Source: Marinobacterium halophilum
Lineage (GTDB): Bacteria > Pseudomonadota > Gammaproteobacteria > Pseudomonadales > Balneatricaceae
Length of the DNA stretch: 64,000 bases
Reading direction: 5' to 3'
Assembly: GCF_003014615.1 (NCBI RefSeq)
Contig: NZ_PYGI01000002.1
Span: 186,001 to 250,000, forward strand
Positions 7,829 to 18,354 of this stretch are shown here, piece by piece; within the stretch, counting starts at the first letter, position 1, and every line of letters begins with the position of its first letter. The notes under the pieces are model-generated. The model made no database searches. It was not told the origin of the DNA and saw nothing but the letters and a program-made list of their open reading frames with translations. Made by a program: the position numbers and the translations under genes.

Positions 7829-9192
7829 CCTCCATCCGTCGCGCCCTCAGCATCAGCCTGCTCAGCATTGGCCTCGGCACGGGTTTGCTGACCGCTTCAC
7901 TGGCATTCTTCGCCGCCACCGACGAAGCGGAAGAGCTGTTCGATGCACAAATGGCACAGATGGCTCGGCTGACCGGGCAGCTCGCCCCCGCAGGCAAGAT
8001 TGATCACACTCAACTGTCCAACGACACCACTTGGGCACCGGCTCACCCCTATGAAAAGCAGTTGTCTTACCGAATCATCGATGCCGCAGGCAATGTGCTG
8101 ATCGCCTCTCCGAGCTTCCCCGAACACATCGATGCCACGCCCGTCAGCGGCTACCGCAATCTTGACATGGACGGTATCCGCTGGCGTTTATTTACCCTGC
8201 CCGGGCCTGCAAACCAACGCTATATTCAGGTGGCACAGGACGATCATATCCGGCGTGAACTGGCGCTCAAAATCGCCCTGACCAACACCCTGCCCATTCT
8301 TGTCTTTCTGCCGTTGTTCGGGTTTACCATCTGGTGGCTGATCGGACGTAACTTGCTACCCCTGGTCACCATCAGCCGTGAAGTCACGACCCGCAGCTCA
8401 GATCATCTGGAACCGCTGGCGCTGCAGCAGATACCGGATGAGATTGATGGATTGGTCAGAGCACTCAACGCACTGCTCGCCCGCCTGCAACAGAGTTTCG
8501 AGCGCGAGCGCCGCTTTACTGCCGATGCGGCACATGAGTTGCGCACGCCGCTGGCAGCCTTGCAGATTCATTGCGAAAACCTGTATCAGGATCTCAACAC
8601 TGGTGATAGCCGTACCAGTTGTGCACAGATGCTGACAGGGATCGCATGGATGAATCGGATGGTCGAACAGCTGCTGCAACTGAGCCGTCTTGACCCGCAA
8701 GCCAGCCTGCCCGAAACCGCACCGGTCAACCTCAACGAACTGTGCCGGGAACTGATCAGCGACCAGATCGGCTTTGCCATCGCCCGCCACATTGACTTGG
8801 GGCTCGATGCCCCCGAACAGTCTCTGTATGTACGGGGTAACGCTTTCTACCTGCGGTTGATGCTGCGCAATCTGATCGATAATGCCCTGCGTTATACACC
8901 GCCGAGCGGGGAAGTCACGCTGTTGCTGGAGTCGAGTGAGGAGGACGTTGCACTGAGCGTGGTTGACTCTGGCCCCGGCCTTGATGCCGAGCAGAAACAA
9001 CGGGTATTTGAACGCTTCTATCGCCAGGGCGAGAACGGTACCGGCAGTGGATTGGGGCTTTCAATTGTCCGCCTGATTGCCGACTTGCACCAGGCCAGTA
9101 TCACTCTGCTGGAACGCGACGATGACCAATCCGGGCTGGTAGCACGAGTTACATTTGGCAAGGATAATACAGCGCATAAACCGGTCATATGA
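7825..9192 (+). CDS. Two-component sensor histidine kinase, QseC-like
   Basis: A 455-residue membrane kinase. Two transmembrane segments (about residues 8-28 and 150-172) flank a periplasmic sensing region of about 120 residues. A HAMP-like linker follows, then the H-box DAAHELRTPLAAL, N-box LRNLIDNALRYTPP, G1 DSGPGLD, F-box FERFYR and G2 GSGLGLSIV, so catalysis should be intact. It forms a pair with the preceding regulator. The signal is unknown. It ends five bases before the convergent merR gene. Confidence 0.93.
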   Translation: MTSIRRALSISLLSIGLGTGLLTASLAFFAATDEAEELFDAQMAQMARLTGQLAPAGKIDHTQLSNDTTWAPAHPYEKQLSYRIIDAAGNVLIASPSFPEHIDATPVSGYRNLDMDGIRWRLFTLPGPANQRYIQVAQDDHIRRELALKIALTNTLPILVFLPLFGFTIWWLIGRNLLPLVTISREVTTRSSDHLEPLALQQIPDEIDGLVRALNALLARLQQSFERERRFTADAAHELRTPLAALQIHCENLYQDLNTGDSRTSCAQMLTGIAWMNRMVEQLLQLSRLDPQASLPETAPVNLNELCRELISDQIGFAIARHIDLGLDAPEQSLYVRGNAFYLRLMLRNLIDNALRYTPPSGEVTLLLESSEEDVALSVVDSGPGLDAEQKQRVFERFYRQGENGTGSGLGLSIVRLIADLHQASITLLERDDDQSGLVARVTFGKDNTAHKPVI

Positions 9193-9196
9193 ACGA

Positions 9197-9556
9197 TCAC
9201 ACTGATTTCAGCAACGTCCTTATCTCTTCCAGTTCGGTAATGGTCTGACGCAACAGCTGACGATAACGGGCGGCATCGTCACCGGCACTGTCACCGGCCA
9301 ACCACTGACGCGCACCGGCAATGGTATAACCCTGTTCATGCAGCAGGCTACGAACCTGGCGTAACAGCAACAGGTCGTTATGTTGATAGTAGCGGCGATT
9401 GTTGCGTTTGACGGGCTTGATCTGCGCAAACTCCTGCTCCCAGTACCGCAGTACATGGGGTTTGAGCTGACACAGCTCGGCGGCTTCGCCGATGGTGAAA
9501 TAGCGCTTGGAGGGAATGGGGCCCAGTTCAGACGCTGTCTGGCTGGTTTCCGGCAT
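9197..9556 (-). CDS. MerR-family transcriptional regulator (downstream of ihfA)
   Basis: A 119-residue regulator with an N-terminal MerR helix-turn-helix ([20 protein letters not shown]) and a short C-terminal helix. It lacks the cysteines used by metal-sensing MerR proteins. The same gene follows ihfA in many Pseudomonas genomes; its function there is unclear. The ATG has GGAG four bases upstream and lies within the last codons of ihfA, so the two genes overlap by 29 bp. Confidence 0.85.
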   Translation of the reverse strand: MPETSQTASELGPIPSKRYFTIGEAAELCQLKPHVLRYWEQEFAQIKPVKRNNRRYYQHNDLLLLRQVRSLLHEQGYTIAGARQWLAGDSAGDDAARYRQLLRQTITELEEIRTLLKSV

Positions 9557-9839
9557 GAATCTCCACACGCTCCTTGAGTTTCTGCCCGGGCCGGAAGGTC
9601 ACGACGCGGCGGGCGGAGATAGGGACCTCCTCCCCGGTTTTGGGATTTCGACCCGGACGCTCACGCTTGTCACGCAGGTCGAAATTGCCGAAACCGGAGA
9701 GTTTCACTTGCTCGTTGTGGGCCAGACTGGTGCGGATTTCATCAAAGAAGGAATCCACCATATCCTTGGCTTCACGCTTGTTCAGGCCCAGCTCTTCATA
9801 AAGGCGTTCAGCCATGTCAGCTTTGGTCAACGAGCTCAT
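9528..9839 (-). CDS. ihfA: Integration host factor alpha subunit
   Basis: A 103-residue HU/IHF-family DNA-bending protein. It shows [16 protein letters not shown], the DNA-contacting region [13 protein letters not shown], and [20 protein letters not shown] with the intercalating proline arm. It forms the heterodimer with IhfB for site-specific bending in transcription, replication and recombination. It follows pheT in the standard order and is normally transcribed from its own promoter within pheT as well as by readthrough. Confidence 0.97.
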   Translation of the reverse strand: MSSLTKADMAERLYEELGLNKREAKDMVDSFFDEIRTSLAHNEQVKLSGFGNFDLRDKRERPGRNPKTGEEVPISARRVVTFRPGQKLKERVEIHAGNQPDSV

Positions 9840-9859
9840 GTCGGTCACCCTGTCTGTGT

Positions 9860-12235
9860 TTACTCTCGTAACGTTGCACCACAACGCTCGCGGAGTGCAG
9901 ATACAACGGCACTCACGGCACTGTTGATCTCATCTTCATTAAGAGTGCGCGATGGGTGCTGCCAGGTCAAGCCCAGCGCCAGACTTTTTCGTCCCGGTTC
10001 AATGCCTTGGCCCTGGTAAACGTCAAACAGAGTAACCTGTTTGAGGAATTCGCCAGCGGTCTCGGCAACAACCGAACGGATATCATCGAATGCAGTTGCC
10101 TGGTCAGCAACCACCGCCAGATCCCGACGTGACTCAGGGAACTTGGACAGTGAACTGAAGCGCGGCAGCTTGCCACCGGTCACGGCATCCAGTGTCACCT
10201 CGAACAGGTAAACCGGGCCGTTCAGGTCCAGCTGTTTCACCAGCGACGGGTGCAGTGCGCCGATGTACCCGACGGTTTCACCATTACGCTCGATGCGAGC
10301 GGTCTGGCCCGGATGCAGCGCTACATGACGACCAACCGCGAAGCTGAACTGCGCACCACAGCCGCCCAGTGCCAGCAGGGATTCCAGATCGCCCTTGGCA
10401 TCAAAGAAATCGACCTTGTCATTGCCGGCAGACCAGCCTTCAGCATCACGACCACCGGCGATGATACCCGCGATGACATTTTCCTGAATCAGTTCGTCAG
10501 CGGTCGGCACAAAGCGCTGACCGGTTTCGAACAGACGTACACGGCTCTGCTGACGGTGCTGGTTGTACTGCAGCGCCTTGGCCAGGCCAGGCCACAGTGT
10601 TGTCCGCATCACCGCCATCTCGGCCGAGATCGGATTGGCCAGTGCAATTGCGTCATGCTGGTCATCAAACGACTTCTGCAGCTCGGCTTCGATGAAGCTG
10701 TAGGTGATCGCTTCCTGATAGCCACGGGCTACCAGATGACGGCGCAGTGACTGCAGGGTCAAACGCGCTTCAGCAATCGGCGGGATCGGCAGCTTGGCGG
10801 TCGGGGTGTGGACCGGCAGGTTGTTGTAGCCATATACGCGGGCGATCTCTTCGATCAGATCCACTTCGATGCTGATGTCGAAACGGTAGCTCGGTACTGT
10901 TACCTGCCAACCCGCCTCAACTGCATCCAGCTGCATACCCAAACGGGTCAGAATCTCTTCGATCTCGGCTGCCGGAATCTCCAGCGCCAGTACCGCGGTA
11001 ACCTTGGCGTGACGCAGCAGAACCTGCTGTACGGCAGGTAGCTCGGCTGCGTTGACGGCCTCGATCACCGGACCGGCTTCACCGCCGACAATATCCAACA
11101 GCAACGCTGTGGCGCGCTCGATCGCCTTGCGCTGCAACTGCCAGTCGACACCACGCTCGAAGCGGTGTGACGAATCGGTGTGCAACCCGTAGTTACGTGC
11201 ACGACCAGCAATCGCCAGCGGATTAAAGAAGGCACTTTCAAGGAAGATATCACGGGTTGCAGTGGTCACCGACGTCGGCTCGCCACCCATGATACCGGCC
11301 ATGGCCACCGCGCCTTTGGCGTCGGCAATCACCAGCGTATCGGCATTGAGCTCGACCTCTTGACCGTCAAGCAACACCAGCTTTTCGCCCTGCTCGGCCA
11401 GACGTACACGAATGCCGCTGTCGAGTTTGCTCAAGTCGAAGGCATGCATCGGCTGACCCAGTTCGAGCAGCACGTAGTTGGTGACATCAACCACCGGATC
11501 AATGCTGCGCACACCCGAGCGGCGCAGTTTTTCCTGCATCCACTGCGGCGTCGCCACTCCCGGATTGATGTTGCGAATCACACGGCCCAGGTAACGCGGG
11601 CAGGCGTGGGCATCGACCAGTTCAACATCGAAACGATCATCAATGACCGGCGCTATCGCCGGTGCGTCGACCTCGGCCACGGCCGCCTTGTTCAGCACGC
11701 CCACTTCACGAGCCATACCGGCAATGCTCAAGCAGTCGCCACGGTTCGGCGTCAGGTCGACATCAATGATCTTGTCGTCCAGGTTGAGGAAGTCACGGAT
11801 ATCCGTGCCCACCGGCGCACCGGCCGCCAGCTCCATAATGCCGCCATGATCTTCAGACAGACCCAGCTCATCTTCGGCGCACAGCATGCCGAAGGACTCG
11901 ACCTGACGCAGCTTGGCTTTCTTGATCTTGAAGTTGCCCGGCAATACGGCACCCACACGGGCAAACGCGGTTTTCAGACCGGCACGGGCGTTGGGCGCAC
12001 CGCACACGACCTGAATCGTCTGTTCACCGTCATTGACCTGACAGACCTGCAACTTGTCGGCATTGGGATGCTGCTCGGCACTCAGAATCTCGCCGATTAC
12101 GACACCGGTAAAGTCGCCGGCAACGCCTTCCACATCATCTACTTCGAGGCCGGACAGGCTCAACTGGTCAGCCAGCGCCTGCGTTCCGATCTGCGGCTGA
12201 ACCAGCTCGCGTAACCACTGTTCACTGAATTTCAT
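9860..12235 (-). CDS. pheT: Phenylalanyl-tRNA synthetase beta subunit
   Basis: A 791-residue PheRS beta chain of normal length. It begins [17 protein letters not shown] and includes the N-terminal tRNA-binding OB domain (about residues 40-150), the B3/B4 editing region and B5. The C-terminal ferredoxin-like anticodon-binding domain ends the chain ([19 protein letters not shown]). With PheS it forms the alpha2-beta2 enzyme charging tRNA-Phe. It lies 39 bp after pheS in the same operon. Confidence 0.98.
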   Translation of the reverse strand: MKFSEQWLRELVQPQIGTQALADQLSLSGLEVDDVEGVAGDFTGVVIGEILSAEQHPNADKLQVCQVNDGEQTIQVVCGAPNARAGLKTAFARVGAVLPGNFKIKKAKLRQVESFGMLCAEDELGLSEDHGGIMELAAGAPVGTDIRDFLNLDDKIIDVDLTPNRGDCLSIAGMAREVGVLNKAAVAEVDAPAIAPVIDDRFDVELVDAHACPRYLGRVIRNINPGVATPQWMQEKLRRSGVRSIDPVVDVTNYVLLELGQPMHAFDLSKLDSGIRVRLAEQGEKLVLLDGQEVELNADTLVIADAKGAVAMAGIMGGEPTSVTTATRDIFLESAFFNPLAIAGRARNYGLHTDSSHRFERGVDWQLQRKAIERATALLLDIVGGEAGPVIEAVNAAELPAVQQVLLRHAKVTAVLALEIPAAEIEEILTRLGMQLDAVEAGWQVTVPSYRFDISIEVDLIEEIARVYGYNNLPVHTPTAKLPIPPIAEARLTLQSLRRHLVARGYQEAITYSFIEAELQKSFDDQHDAIALANPISAEMAVMRTTLWPGLAKALQYNQHRQQSRVRLFETGQRFVPTADELIQENVIAGIIAGGRDAEGWSAGNDKVDFFDAKGDLESLLALGGCGAQFSFAVGRHVALHPGQTARIERNGETVGYIGALHPSLVKQLDLNGPVYLFEVTLDAVTGGKLPRFSSLSKFPESRRDLAVVADQATAFDDIRSVVAETAGEFLKQVTLFDVYQGQGIEPGRKSLALGLTWQHPSRTLNEDEINSAVSAVVSALRERCGATLRE

Positions 12236-12274
12236 GCTGCTTTCCTGAAAAATCTGTTTGTTTGCGTTAACGAC

Positions 12275-13315
<1,041 letters not shown>

Positions 13316-13387
13316 TCATGTGTGGATGCCATCACGATTCGCCTTAGCAAAGCCCTGACGCCATCCATCCCTCACCAATCGGCGGGG

Positions 13388-13744
13388 TTACGCCAGTGCA
13401 GCTTTAGCTTTCTCGACAACCGCAGTAAAGGCAGCCTGCTCGTATACAGCCAGGTCAGCCAGGACTTTACGGTCGATTTCGATTTCGGCTTTCTTCAGAC
13501 CAGCGATAAAGCGGCTGTAGGACAGACCGTTGATACGTGCAGCAGCGTTGATACGTGCAATCCACAGTGCGCGGAACTGACGCTTACGCTGACGACGGTC
13601 ACGGTACGCATACTGACCAGCTTTGATAACAGCCTGTTTGGCTACACGGAATACACGGCTACGAGCACCGTAGTAACCTTTGGCCAGTTTCAGGATTTTC
13701 TTGTGACGGGCGCGAGCCTGAACACCACGTTTTACGCGAGGCAT
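13388..13744 (-). CDS. rplT: Ribosomal protein bL20
   Basis: 118 residues, full length, starting [20 protein letters not shown], with the conserved [20 protein letters not shown]. bL20 binds 23S rRNA early in large-subunit assembly and in E. coli also represses rpmI-rplT translation. It follows rpmI by 42 bp. Confidence 0.99.
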   Translation of the reverse strand: MPRVKRGVQARARHKKILKLAKGYYGARSRVFRVAKQAVIKAGQYAYRDRRQRKRQFRALWIARINAAARINGLSYSRFIAGLKKAEIEIDRKVLADLAVYEQAAFTAVVEKAKAALA

Positions 13745-13786
13745 AGCATTTCCTTCTTAATAAAAACGAATAATGACCGAAAAAAC

Positions 13787-13981
13787 TCAGAGATAAGGCA
13801 GCATACGCTTGACCAGAGCCTGGTCAGCAGCGTGAACCTGCAGCATCGGGCGCAGCTGACGCTTACGCTTGGTTGTTTTCTTGGTCAGAATGTGGCTTTT
13901 GAAGGCTTGCTTGTGCTTCACGCCATTAGCAGTTTTCTTGAAACGCTTTGCCGCACCGCGGACAGTTTTAATCTTAGGCAT
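13787..13981 (-). CDS. rpmI: Ribosomal protein bL35
   Basis: 64 residues, full length: [20 protein letters not shown], then the basic [20 protein letters not shown]. It is a component of the large ribosomal subunit. The leader between infC and rpmI contains a hairpin that could take part in bL20 autoregulation. Confidence 0.99.
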   Translation of the reverse strand: MPKIKTVRGAAKRFKKTANGVKHKQAFKSHILTKKTTKRKRQLRPMLQVHAADQALVKRMLPYL

Positions 13982-14035
13982 TAACTTTCTCCACGCATTC
14001 GTTTGTTAATCAGCCACTCCTGACAAACAACAAAA

Positions 14036-14068
14036 CCCGGCGCCTGACTCACAGGGAGTGGCGTCGGG
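14036..14068 (-). terminator. Hairpin in the infC-rpmI spacer (leader or partial terminator)
   Basis: On the minus strand CCCGACGCC pairs with GGCGCCGGG (one mismatch), with an inner ACTC/GAGT pairing, followed by TTTTGTTGTTTG. It may act as an attenuator or as part of the rpmI leader bound by bL20. Which role applies cannot be decided by eye. Confidence 0.5.
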
Positions 14069-14084
14069 CCGTGCAGTCGGGTGA

Positions 14085-14621
14085 CTATTTCTTTTTCGGA
14101 GCGATGACCATGATCATCTGACGGCCTTCCATTTTCGGACGCTGTTCTACAGTGCCCAGCTCAACGAGATCTTTCTCGATGCGCTGCATCAACTGCATGC
14201 CCAGCTCCTGGTGAGCCATCTCACGACCGCGGAACCTCAGGGTTACCTTGGCCTTGTCTCCACTTTCAAGGAAACGTATCAGGTTGCGTAGTTTTACCTG
14301 ATAATCCCCTTCTTCCGTACCCGGACGGAATTTCACTTCCTTGACCTGCATTTGAGACTGCTTTTTCTTCGCCTCATTTGCTTTTTTCTTCAGCTCGTAC
14401 TGATGCTTACCATAGTCCATGATCTTGCAGACAATGGGATCAGAATCAGAAATCTGAACCAGGTCAAGTTCGGCTGCCTGAGCATGCTCAAGAGCCTCTG
14501 CAATCTGAACAACGCCAACCTGACTACCATCCGCGGCGATAAGACGACATTCGGTCGCACGGATGTTTTCATTGATCGGCGGTAGTGGCGCACGGCCACC
14601 ACGTCTGTTATCACGCCTGAT
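14085..14621 (-). CDS. infC: Translation initiation factor IF-3 (non-AUG start)
   Basis: 178 residues. The N-domain begins [20 protein letters not shown]; the linker and C-domain run through [15 protein letters not shown] to [15 protein letters not shown]-3 prevents 50S joining and monitors start-codon pairing. No ATG, GTG or TTG precedes PPINENI in frame. AGGAG lies eight bases before an ATC codon at 14619-14621, which gives a protein of the usual length. An ATA two codons upstream is too close to the ribosome site. Rare start codons (AUU in E. coli) let IF-3 repress its own translation, so this is expected and not an error. Confidence 0.93.
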   Translation of the reverse strand: MRRDNRRGGRAPLPPINENIRATECRLIAADGSQVGVVQIAEALEHAQAAELDLVQISDSDPIVCKIMDYGKHQYELKKKANEAKKKQSQMQVKEVKFRPGTEEGDYQVKLRNLIRFLESGDKAKVTLRFRGREMAHQELGMQLMQRIEKDLVELGTVEQRPKMEGRQMIMVIAPKKK

Positions 14622-14644
14622 AGCTATATCTCCTGACGATTTTA

Positions 14645-16561
14645 TTATGCCTGACGGCCCTTGCGCTCAGTTTCCTGAACAAGCAGTTCCAGCAGCGCAT
14701 CGACGGTCATCGTACCCAAGTCTTCACCGGAGCGCGTACGCACTGCAACGGTTCCAGACTCGACTTCTTTATCACCGACTACCAATAGGTAAGGTACTTT
14801 CTGTAGAGTACGCTCACGAATTTTAAAGCCGATCTTCTCGTTTCTCAAGTCCGCAAACGCTCTAAGACCTGTTTTTTCCAACTTTTCTGCCAGATCCGTG
14901 CAATACGCGGCCTGATTATCGGTGATATTCATCACGACAGCCTGCACCGGTGCCAGCCAAACCGGCAATGCACCTGCATAGTGCTCGATCAGTATACCGA
15001 TAAAACGCTCAAAAGATCCCAAAATCGCACGATGTAGCATAACCGGTGTTTCACGGTCGCCCTGTTCGTTAACGAACTGGGCACCCAAACGGCCCGGCAT
15101 GGAGAAATCTACCTGGATCGTACCGCACTGCCAGACACGGCCCAGGCAGTCACGCAGGGAGAATTCGATCTTGGGTCCGTAGAACGCACCTTCGCCCGGC
15201 AGCTCATCCCAATCCAGTTCGGCCGTGTTCAATGCATCAGCCAATGCCTTCTCGGCCTTGTCCCAGCTTTCGTCGGAACCGACACGCTCTTCCGGACGGG
15301 TCGACAGCTTGTAGATGATGTCGCTGAAACCGAAGTCGGCATAGACTTCATGCAGGAAGTCGATGAAGGACGCCACTTCGGTCTGGATCGAATTTTCGGC
15401 ACAGAAGATGTGTGCATCATCCTGTACAAACCCACGTACACGCATGATGCCATGCAGTGCGCCGGACGGCTCGTTACGGTGGCAGGAACCGAACTCGGCC
15501 AAGCGTAGCGGCAAGTCACGATAAGAGCGCAAACCCTGATTGAACACCTGCACGTGACACGGGCAGTTCATCGGCTTGATGGCGAAGTCGCGGCTTTCGG
15601 AGTGGGTGGTGAACATCTGCTCCTGGAACTTGCCCCAGTGGCCGGATTTTTCCCACAGCGTACGTTCGACGACCTGCGGAGTCTTGATCTCCTGATAGCC
15701 GTGGCGGCGCTGCTTGGTGCGCATGTACTGTTCGATCTGCTGATACAGGGTCCAGCCATGCGGATGCCAGAACACCATGCCCGGCGCTTCTTCCTGCATA
15801 TGGAACAGGTTCAGCTGCTTGCCCAGCTTGCGGTGGTCACGCTTCTCGGCTTCTTCCAGACGGTGCAGATACGCCTTGAGCGCCTTCTTGTCACTCCAGG
15901 CCGTGCCATAGACACGCTGCAGCATTTCGTTCTTGGCATCACCCCGCCAGAATGCACCGGCCACCTTCATCAGTTTGAAGGCTTTGATGTGTCCTGTAGA
16001 CGGCACGTGCGGGCCACGGCACAGATCGATGAATTCACCCTGTTTGTAGAACGACAGCGGCTCGTCACCCGGAATGGATTCGATGATCTCGACTTTGTAC
16101 TTCTCGCCCATCTGCTCGAACATCTTGACCGCATCGCTGCGTTCCATGATGGAGCGGGACACCGGCAGGTTCTCTTTCACCAGCTGGTTCATGCGCGCTT
16201 CGATTTTTTCCAGATCATCCGGGGTAAACGGACGCTCATAGGCGAAATCGTAATAGAAGCCATCGGTAATGGTCGGGCCAATCGTGACCTGAGCGCCTGG
16301 AAACAGCTCCTGCACGGCCATCGCCATCATGTGGGCACAGGAGTGACGAATCACTTCCAGACCGTCATCGTCACGCGCGGTTACGATGGCAAGATCCACA
16401 TCTTCTTCGATCAGGTAGCTGGTATCGACCAGTTCACCATTGACCTTGCCGGCCAGTGCGGCCTTGGCCAGGCCAGTACCGATATCGGCAGCGACATCGT
16501 GAACGGTGACGGGATGATTAAAGGTGCGAGTACTCGCATCCGGCAGGGTAATAACGGGCAT
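14645..16561 (-). CDS. thrS: Threonyl-tRNA synthetase
   Basis: 638 residues (E. coli 642), with the TGS domain at the N-terminus ([18 protein letters not shown]). The editing domain has [19 protein letters not shown]. The class II core includes [20 protein letters not shown] and [17 protein letters not shown], and the anticodon-binding domain follows. It charges tRNA-Thr. The ATG at 16561 has AAGGA eight bases upstream; an in-frame TTG at 16582 would add seven residues but lacks a ribosome site. It heads the thrS-infC-rpmI-rplT series. Confidence 0.98.
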   Translation of the reverse strand: MPVITLPDASTRTFNHPVTVHDVAADIGTGLAKAALAGKVNGELVDTSYLIEEDVDLAIVTARDDDGLEVIRHSCAHMMAMAVQELFPGAQVTIGPTITDGFYYDFAYERPFTPDDLEKIEARMNQLVKENLPVSRSIMERSDAVKMFEQMGEKYKVEIIESIPGDEPLSFYKQGEFIDLCRGPHVPSTGHIKAFKLMKVAGAFWRGDAKNEMLQRVYGTAWSDKKALKAYLHRLEEAEKRDHRKLGKQLNLFHMQEEAPGMVFWHPHGWTLYQQIEQYMRTKQRRHGYQEIKTPQVVERTLWEKSGHWGKFQEQMFTTHSESRDFAIKPMNCPCHVQVFNQGLRSYRDLPLRLAEFGSCHRNEPSGALHGIMRVRGFVQDDAHIFCAENSIQTEVASFIDFLHEVYADFGFSDIIYKLSTRPEERVGSDESWDKAEKALADALNTAELDWDELPGEGAFYGPKIEFSLRDCLGRVWQCGTIQVDFSMPGRLGAQFVNEQGDRETPVMLHRAILGSFERFIGILIEHYAGALPVWLAPVQAVVMNITDNQAAYCTDLAEKLEKTGLRAFADLRNEKIGFKIRERTLQKVPYLLVVGDKEVESGTVAVRTRSGEDLGTMTVDALLELLVQETERKGRQA

Positions 16562-16676
16562 ATTCAGGTCCTTGGCTGGCAAGTGTCACCCCTACGACAG
16601 GTCACACCGCTCTACGGTTGATTCTGAAGCTTATGGCTGCGACCGGTACGATGGGTCGGCCTCGCTCAGAGCTGCG

Positions 16677-16682
16677 ATTATA
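16677..16682 (-). promoter_or_regulatory. thrS: Putative -10 element of thrS
   Basis: A perfect TATAAT on the minus strand lies about 116 bp upstream of the thrS ATG. No convincing -35 hexamer is seen at 16-18 bp. The leader contains a hairpin at 16640-16658 discussed under findings. Confidence 0.45.
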
Positions 16683-16723
16683 ACGACACATACCGCAAAG
16701 CGCGATGGGCGCAACTGCCCTTA

Positions 16724-17413
16724 TTAGCGACACTGCTTGAGCAGGTCATAGGTGTACAGGATATGCGCGCGAGCCCGTTCACGGGCCGCATCGGCGTCGC
16801 GTGCCTGCAACGCACGGTGAATGCCGTCATGCTGTCGAGCGATACCATCCGGGTAACGGCCAAAACGACCCAACGTTCGCGACAGCACGCTGTAGATAGC
16901 ATTGAAGTAACGGTTGTAGAACAGCTGGCTGAATGAACAGAGTAGCAGGTGATGGCTGGATTCAGCGATCAGCATATGAAATTGCAGGTCTGCCTTGGCT
17001 TTCTCCAGAGTGTTATCGCCATGGGATGCCGAGGATCGGTTGCGCGCGCACATCTGCTCATACTCCTGTGCCAGCCGTGCCAATTCGGCATCACTGGCAC
17101 GCTGAGCGGCAAACCAGGCCGCCTCGCCTTCCAGTACGGCCCGTGCTTCAAGAATCTGCAGCTGAAAATCGATATCATCGCCGCGCCCTTCCAGCGGCAA
17201 CTGCAGATGCTGTTCCAGCAGATTGCTGCAGCGGCTGCGCCCACCCTGGCGGGTATCGATCATGCCGGTGGCGCGCAGCCCTGCCAAGGCCTCACGCACA
17301 CTGCCACGCGAGGCATGATAACGCTGCATGAGCGTACGCTCCGAAGGTACTGGCTGACCGGGTACCCAGTCGCCATCGAGCAGTAACCGCTCCAATTCTG
17401 CTTGCAGATTCAC
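16724..17413 (-). CDS. GntR-family (FadR subfamily) transcriptional regulator, LldR-like
   Basis: 229 residues with an N-terminal winged helix-turn-helix (GQPVPSERTLMQRYHASRGSVREAL) and a C-terminal all-helical FCD ligand domain (FHMLIAESSHHLL, then HDGIHRALQARD). It is divergent from lutABC, and a palindromic FadR-family operator lies between them. The best inference is a lactate-responsive repressor of the lut genes, as LldR is elsewhere. The ligand cannot be read from the sequence. Confidence 0.85.
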   Translation of the reverse strand: MNLQAELERLLLDGDWVPGQPVPSERTLMQRYHASRGSVREALAGLRATGMIDTRQGGRSRCSNLLEQHLQLPLEGRGDDIDFQLQILEARAVLEGEAAWFAAQRASDAELARLAQEYEQMCARNRSSASHGDNTLEKAKADLQFHMLIAESSHHLLLCSFSQLFYNRYFNAIYSVLSRTLGRFGRYPDGIARQHDGIHRALQARDADAARERARAHILYTYDLLKQCR

Positions 17414-17438
17414 GACACGACCTGCCTATTGTCATCAA

Positions 17439-17453
17439 TTTGGTAAGACCAGT
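17439..17453. promoter_or_regulatory. FadR/LldR-type operator
   Basis: TTTGGTAAGACCAGT contains the palindrome TTGGT-N3-ACCAR, the form bound by LldR/PdhR-subfamily GntR regulators (ATTGGT-N3-ACCAAT). It is 26 bp upstream of the gntR start and about 100 bp upstream of lutA, so it could control both. Confidence 0.65.
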
Positions 17454-17550
17454 TGGCAGTATAGCATTCACGCCCTCGGTCTCATCGCCTATCTTGAAGG
17501 GACAATTGCCACGATACACGCACCGATAATAAGCAGAGGCTGCAGACACC

Positions 17551-18342
17551 ATGCCCGATACCCACACTCCGCCGATCAAGGTCGGCCTGTTCGTGACCTG
17601 CCTGGCTGACATGTTCAGACCTGAGGTCGCTTTCGCCACCGTCAAACTGCTGGAACAGGCGGGCTGTGAAGTTGACGTACCCAGCGCCCAAACCTGCTGC
17701 GGCCAGCCGGCGTTCAACTCCGGCGACAATCACAACAGCCGCATGATCGCCCGCCAAACCATCGCAGCCTTCGACGGCTATCGGTATGTGGTCGGCCCCT
17801 CCGGCTCCTGTATCGGCATGCTGCATCATTATCCCGAACTGTTCGATGACGGTGATCCCTGGAAAGCCCGCGCCGAAGAACTCAAGGCCCGCGCATTCGA
17901 GATCACCTCATTCCTGGTGGACGAGCTGAACTTCAGCGGCATCCACAGCACCTTTACCGGCAAGATTACCTATCACGACTCCTGTTCCGGACTGCGCGAG
18001 CTGGGCATCAAGCAGCAGCCTCGCCAACTGCTCAGTGAAGTCGAGGGTGTCACCCTCAGCGAGATGCAGGAAGCGGAAACCTGCTGCGGCTTCGGTGGTA
18101 CCTTCTGCGTCAAGTATCCGGAAATCTCCAACCGCATGGTCAGCAACAAGACCGGCTTTGCGGCCGACAGCGGTGCCGAAATGCTGGTCGGTGGCGACCT
18201 TGGCTGTCTGCTCAATATGGCAGGCAAACTCAAGCGTGAAGGCCGCGAGATGCAGGTCCGTCATGTGGTCGAGTTGCTGGCCGACATGACCCAATCCCCC
18301 GCGATCGGCGATGCCGATTACGACCTTGGCCAAGAACTCTGA
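17551..18342 (+). CDS. lutA: Lactate utilization protein LutA (Fe-S oxidoreductase subunit)
   Basis: 263 residues of the CCG-domain family. Two CCG motifs occur in tandem repeats (QTCCGQPAFNSG near residue 48 and ETCCGFGGTFCVKYP near residue 180). LutA, LutB and LutC together oxidise L-lactate to pyruvate. The gene starts the operon, 12 bp before lutB. No lactate permease is found in the window. Confidence 0.92.
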   Translation: MPDTHTPPIKVGLFVTCLADMFRPEVAFATVKLLEQAGCEVDVPSAQTCCGQPAFNSGDNHNSRMIARQTIAAFDGYRYVVGPSGSCIGMLHHYPELFDDGDPWKARAEELKARAFEITSFLVDELNFSGIHSTFTGKITYHDSCSGLRELGIKQQPRQLLSEVEGVTLSEMQEAETCCGFGGTFCVKYPEISNRMVSNKTGFAADSGAEMLVGGDLGCLLNMAGKLKREGREMQVRHVVELLADMTQSPAIGDADYDLGQEL

Positions 18343-18354
18343 GCGGAGCACGAC

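Noticed and set aside
11180-12214. 344-codon open frame antisense to pheT
   Set aside because: It mirrors the coding frame of pheT, has no family signature and no ribosome site. GC-rich genes often leave such open antisense frames.
15554-16621. 355-codon open frame antisense to thrS
   Set aside because: Same reason: fully inside a confident gene on the other strand, with composition of a shadow frame.
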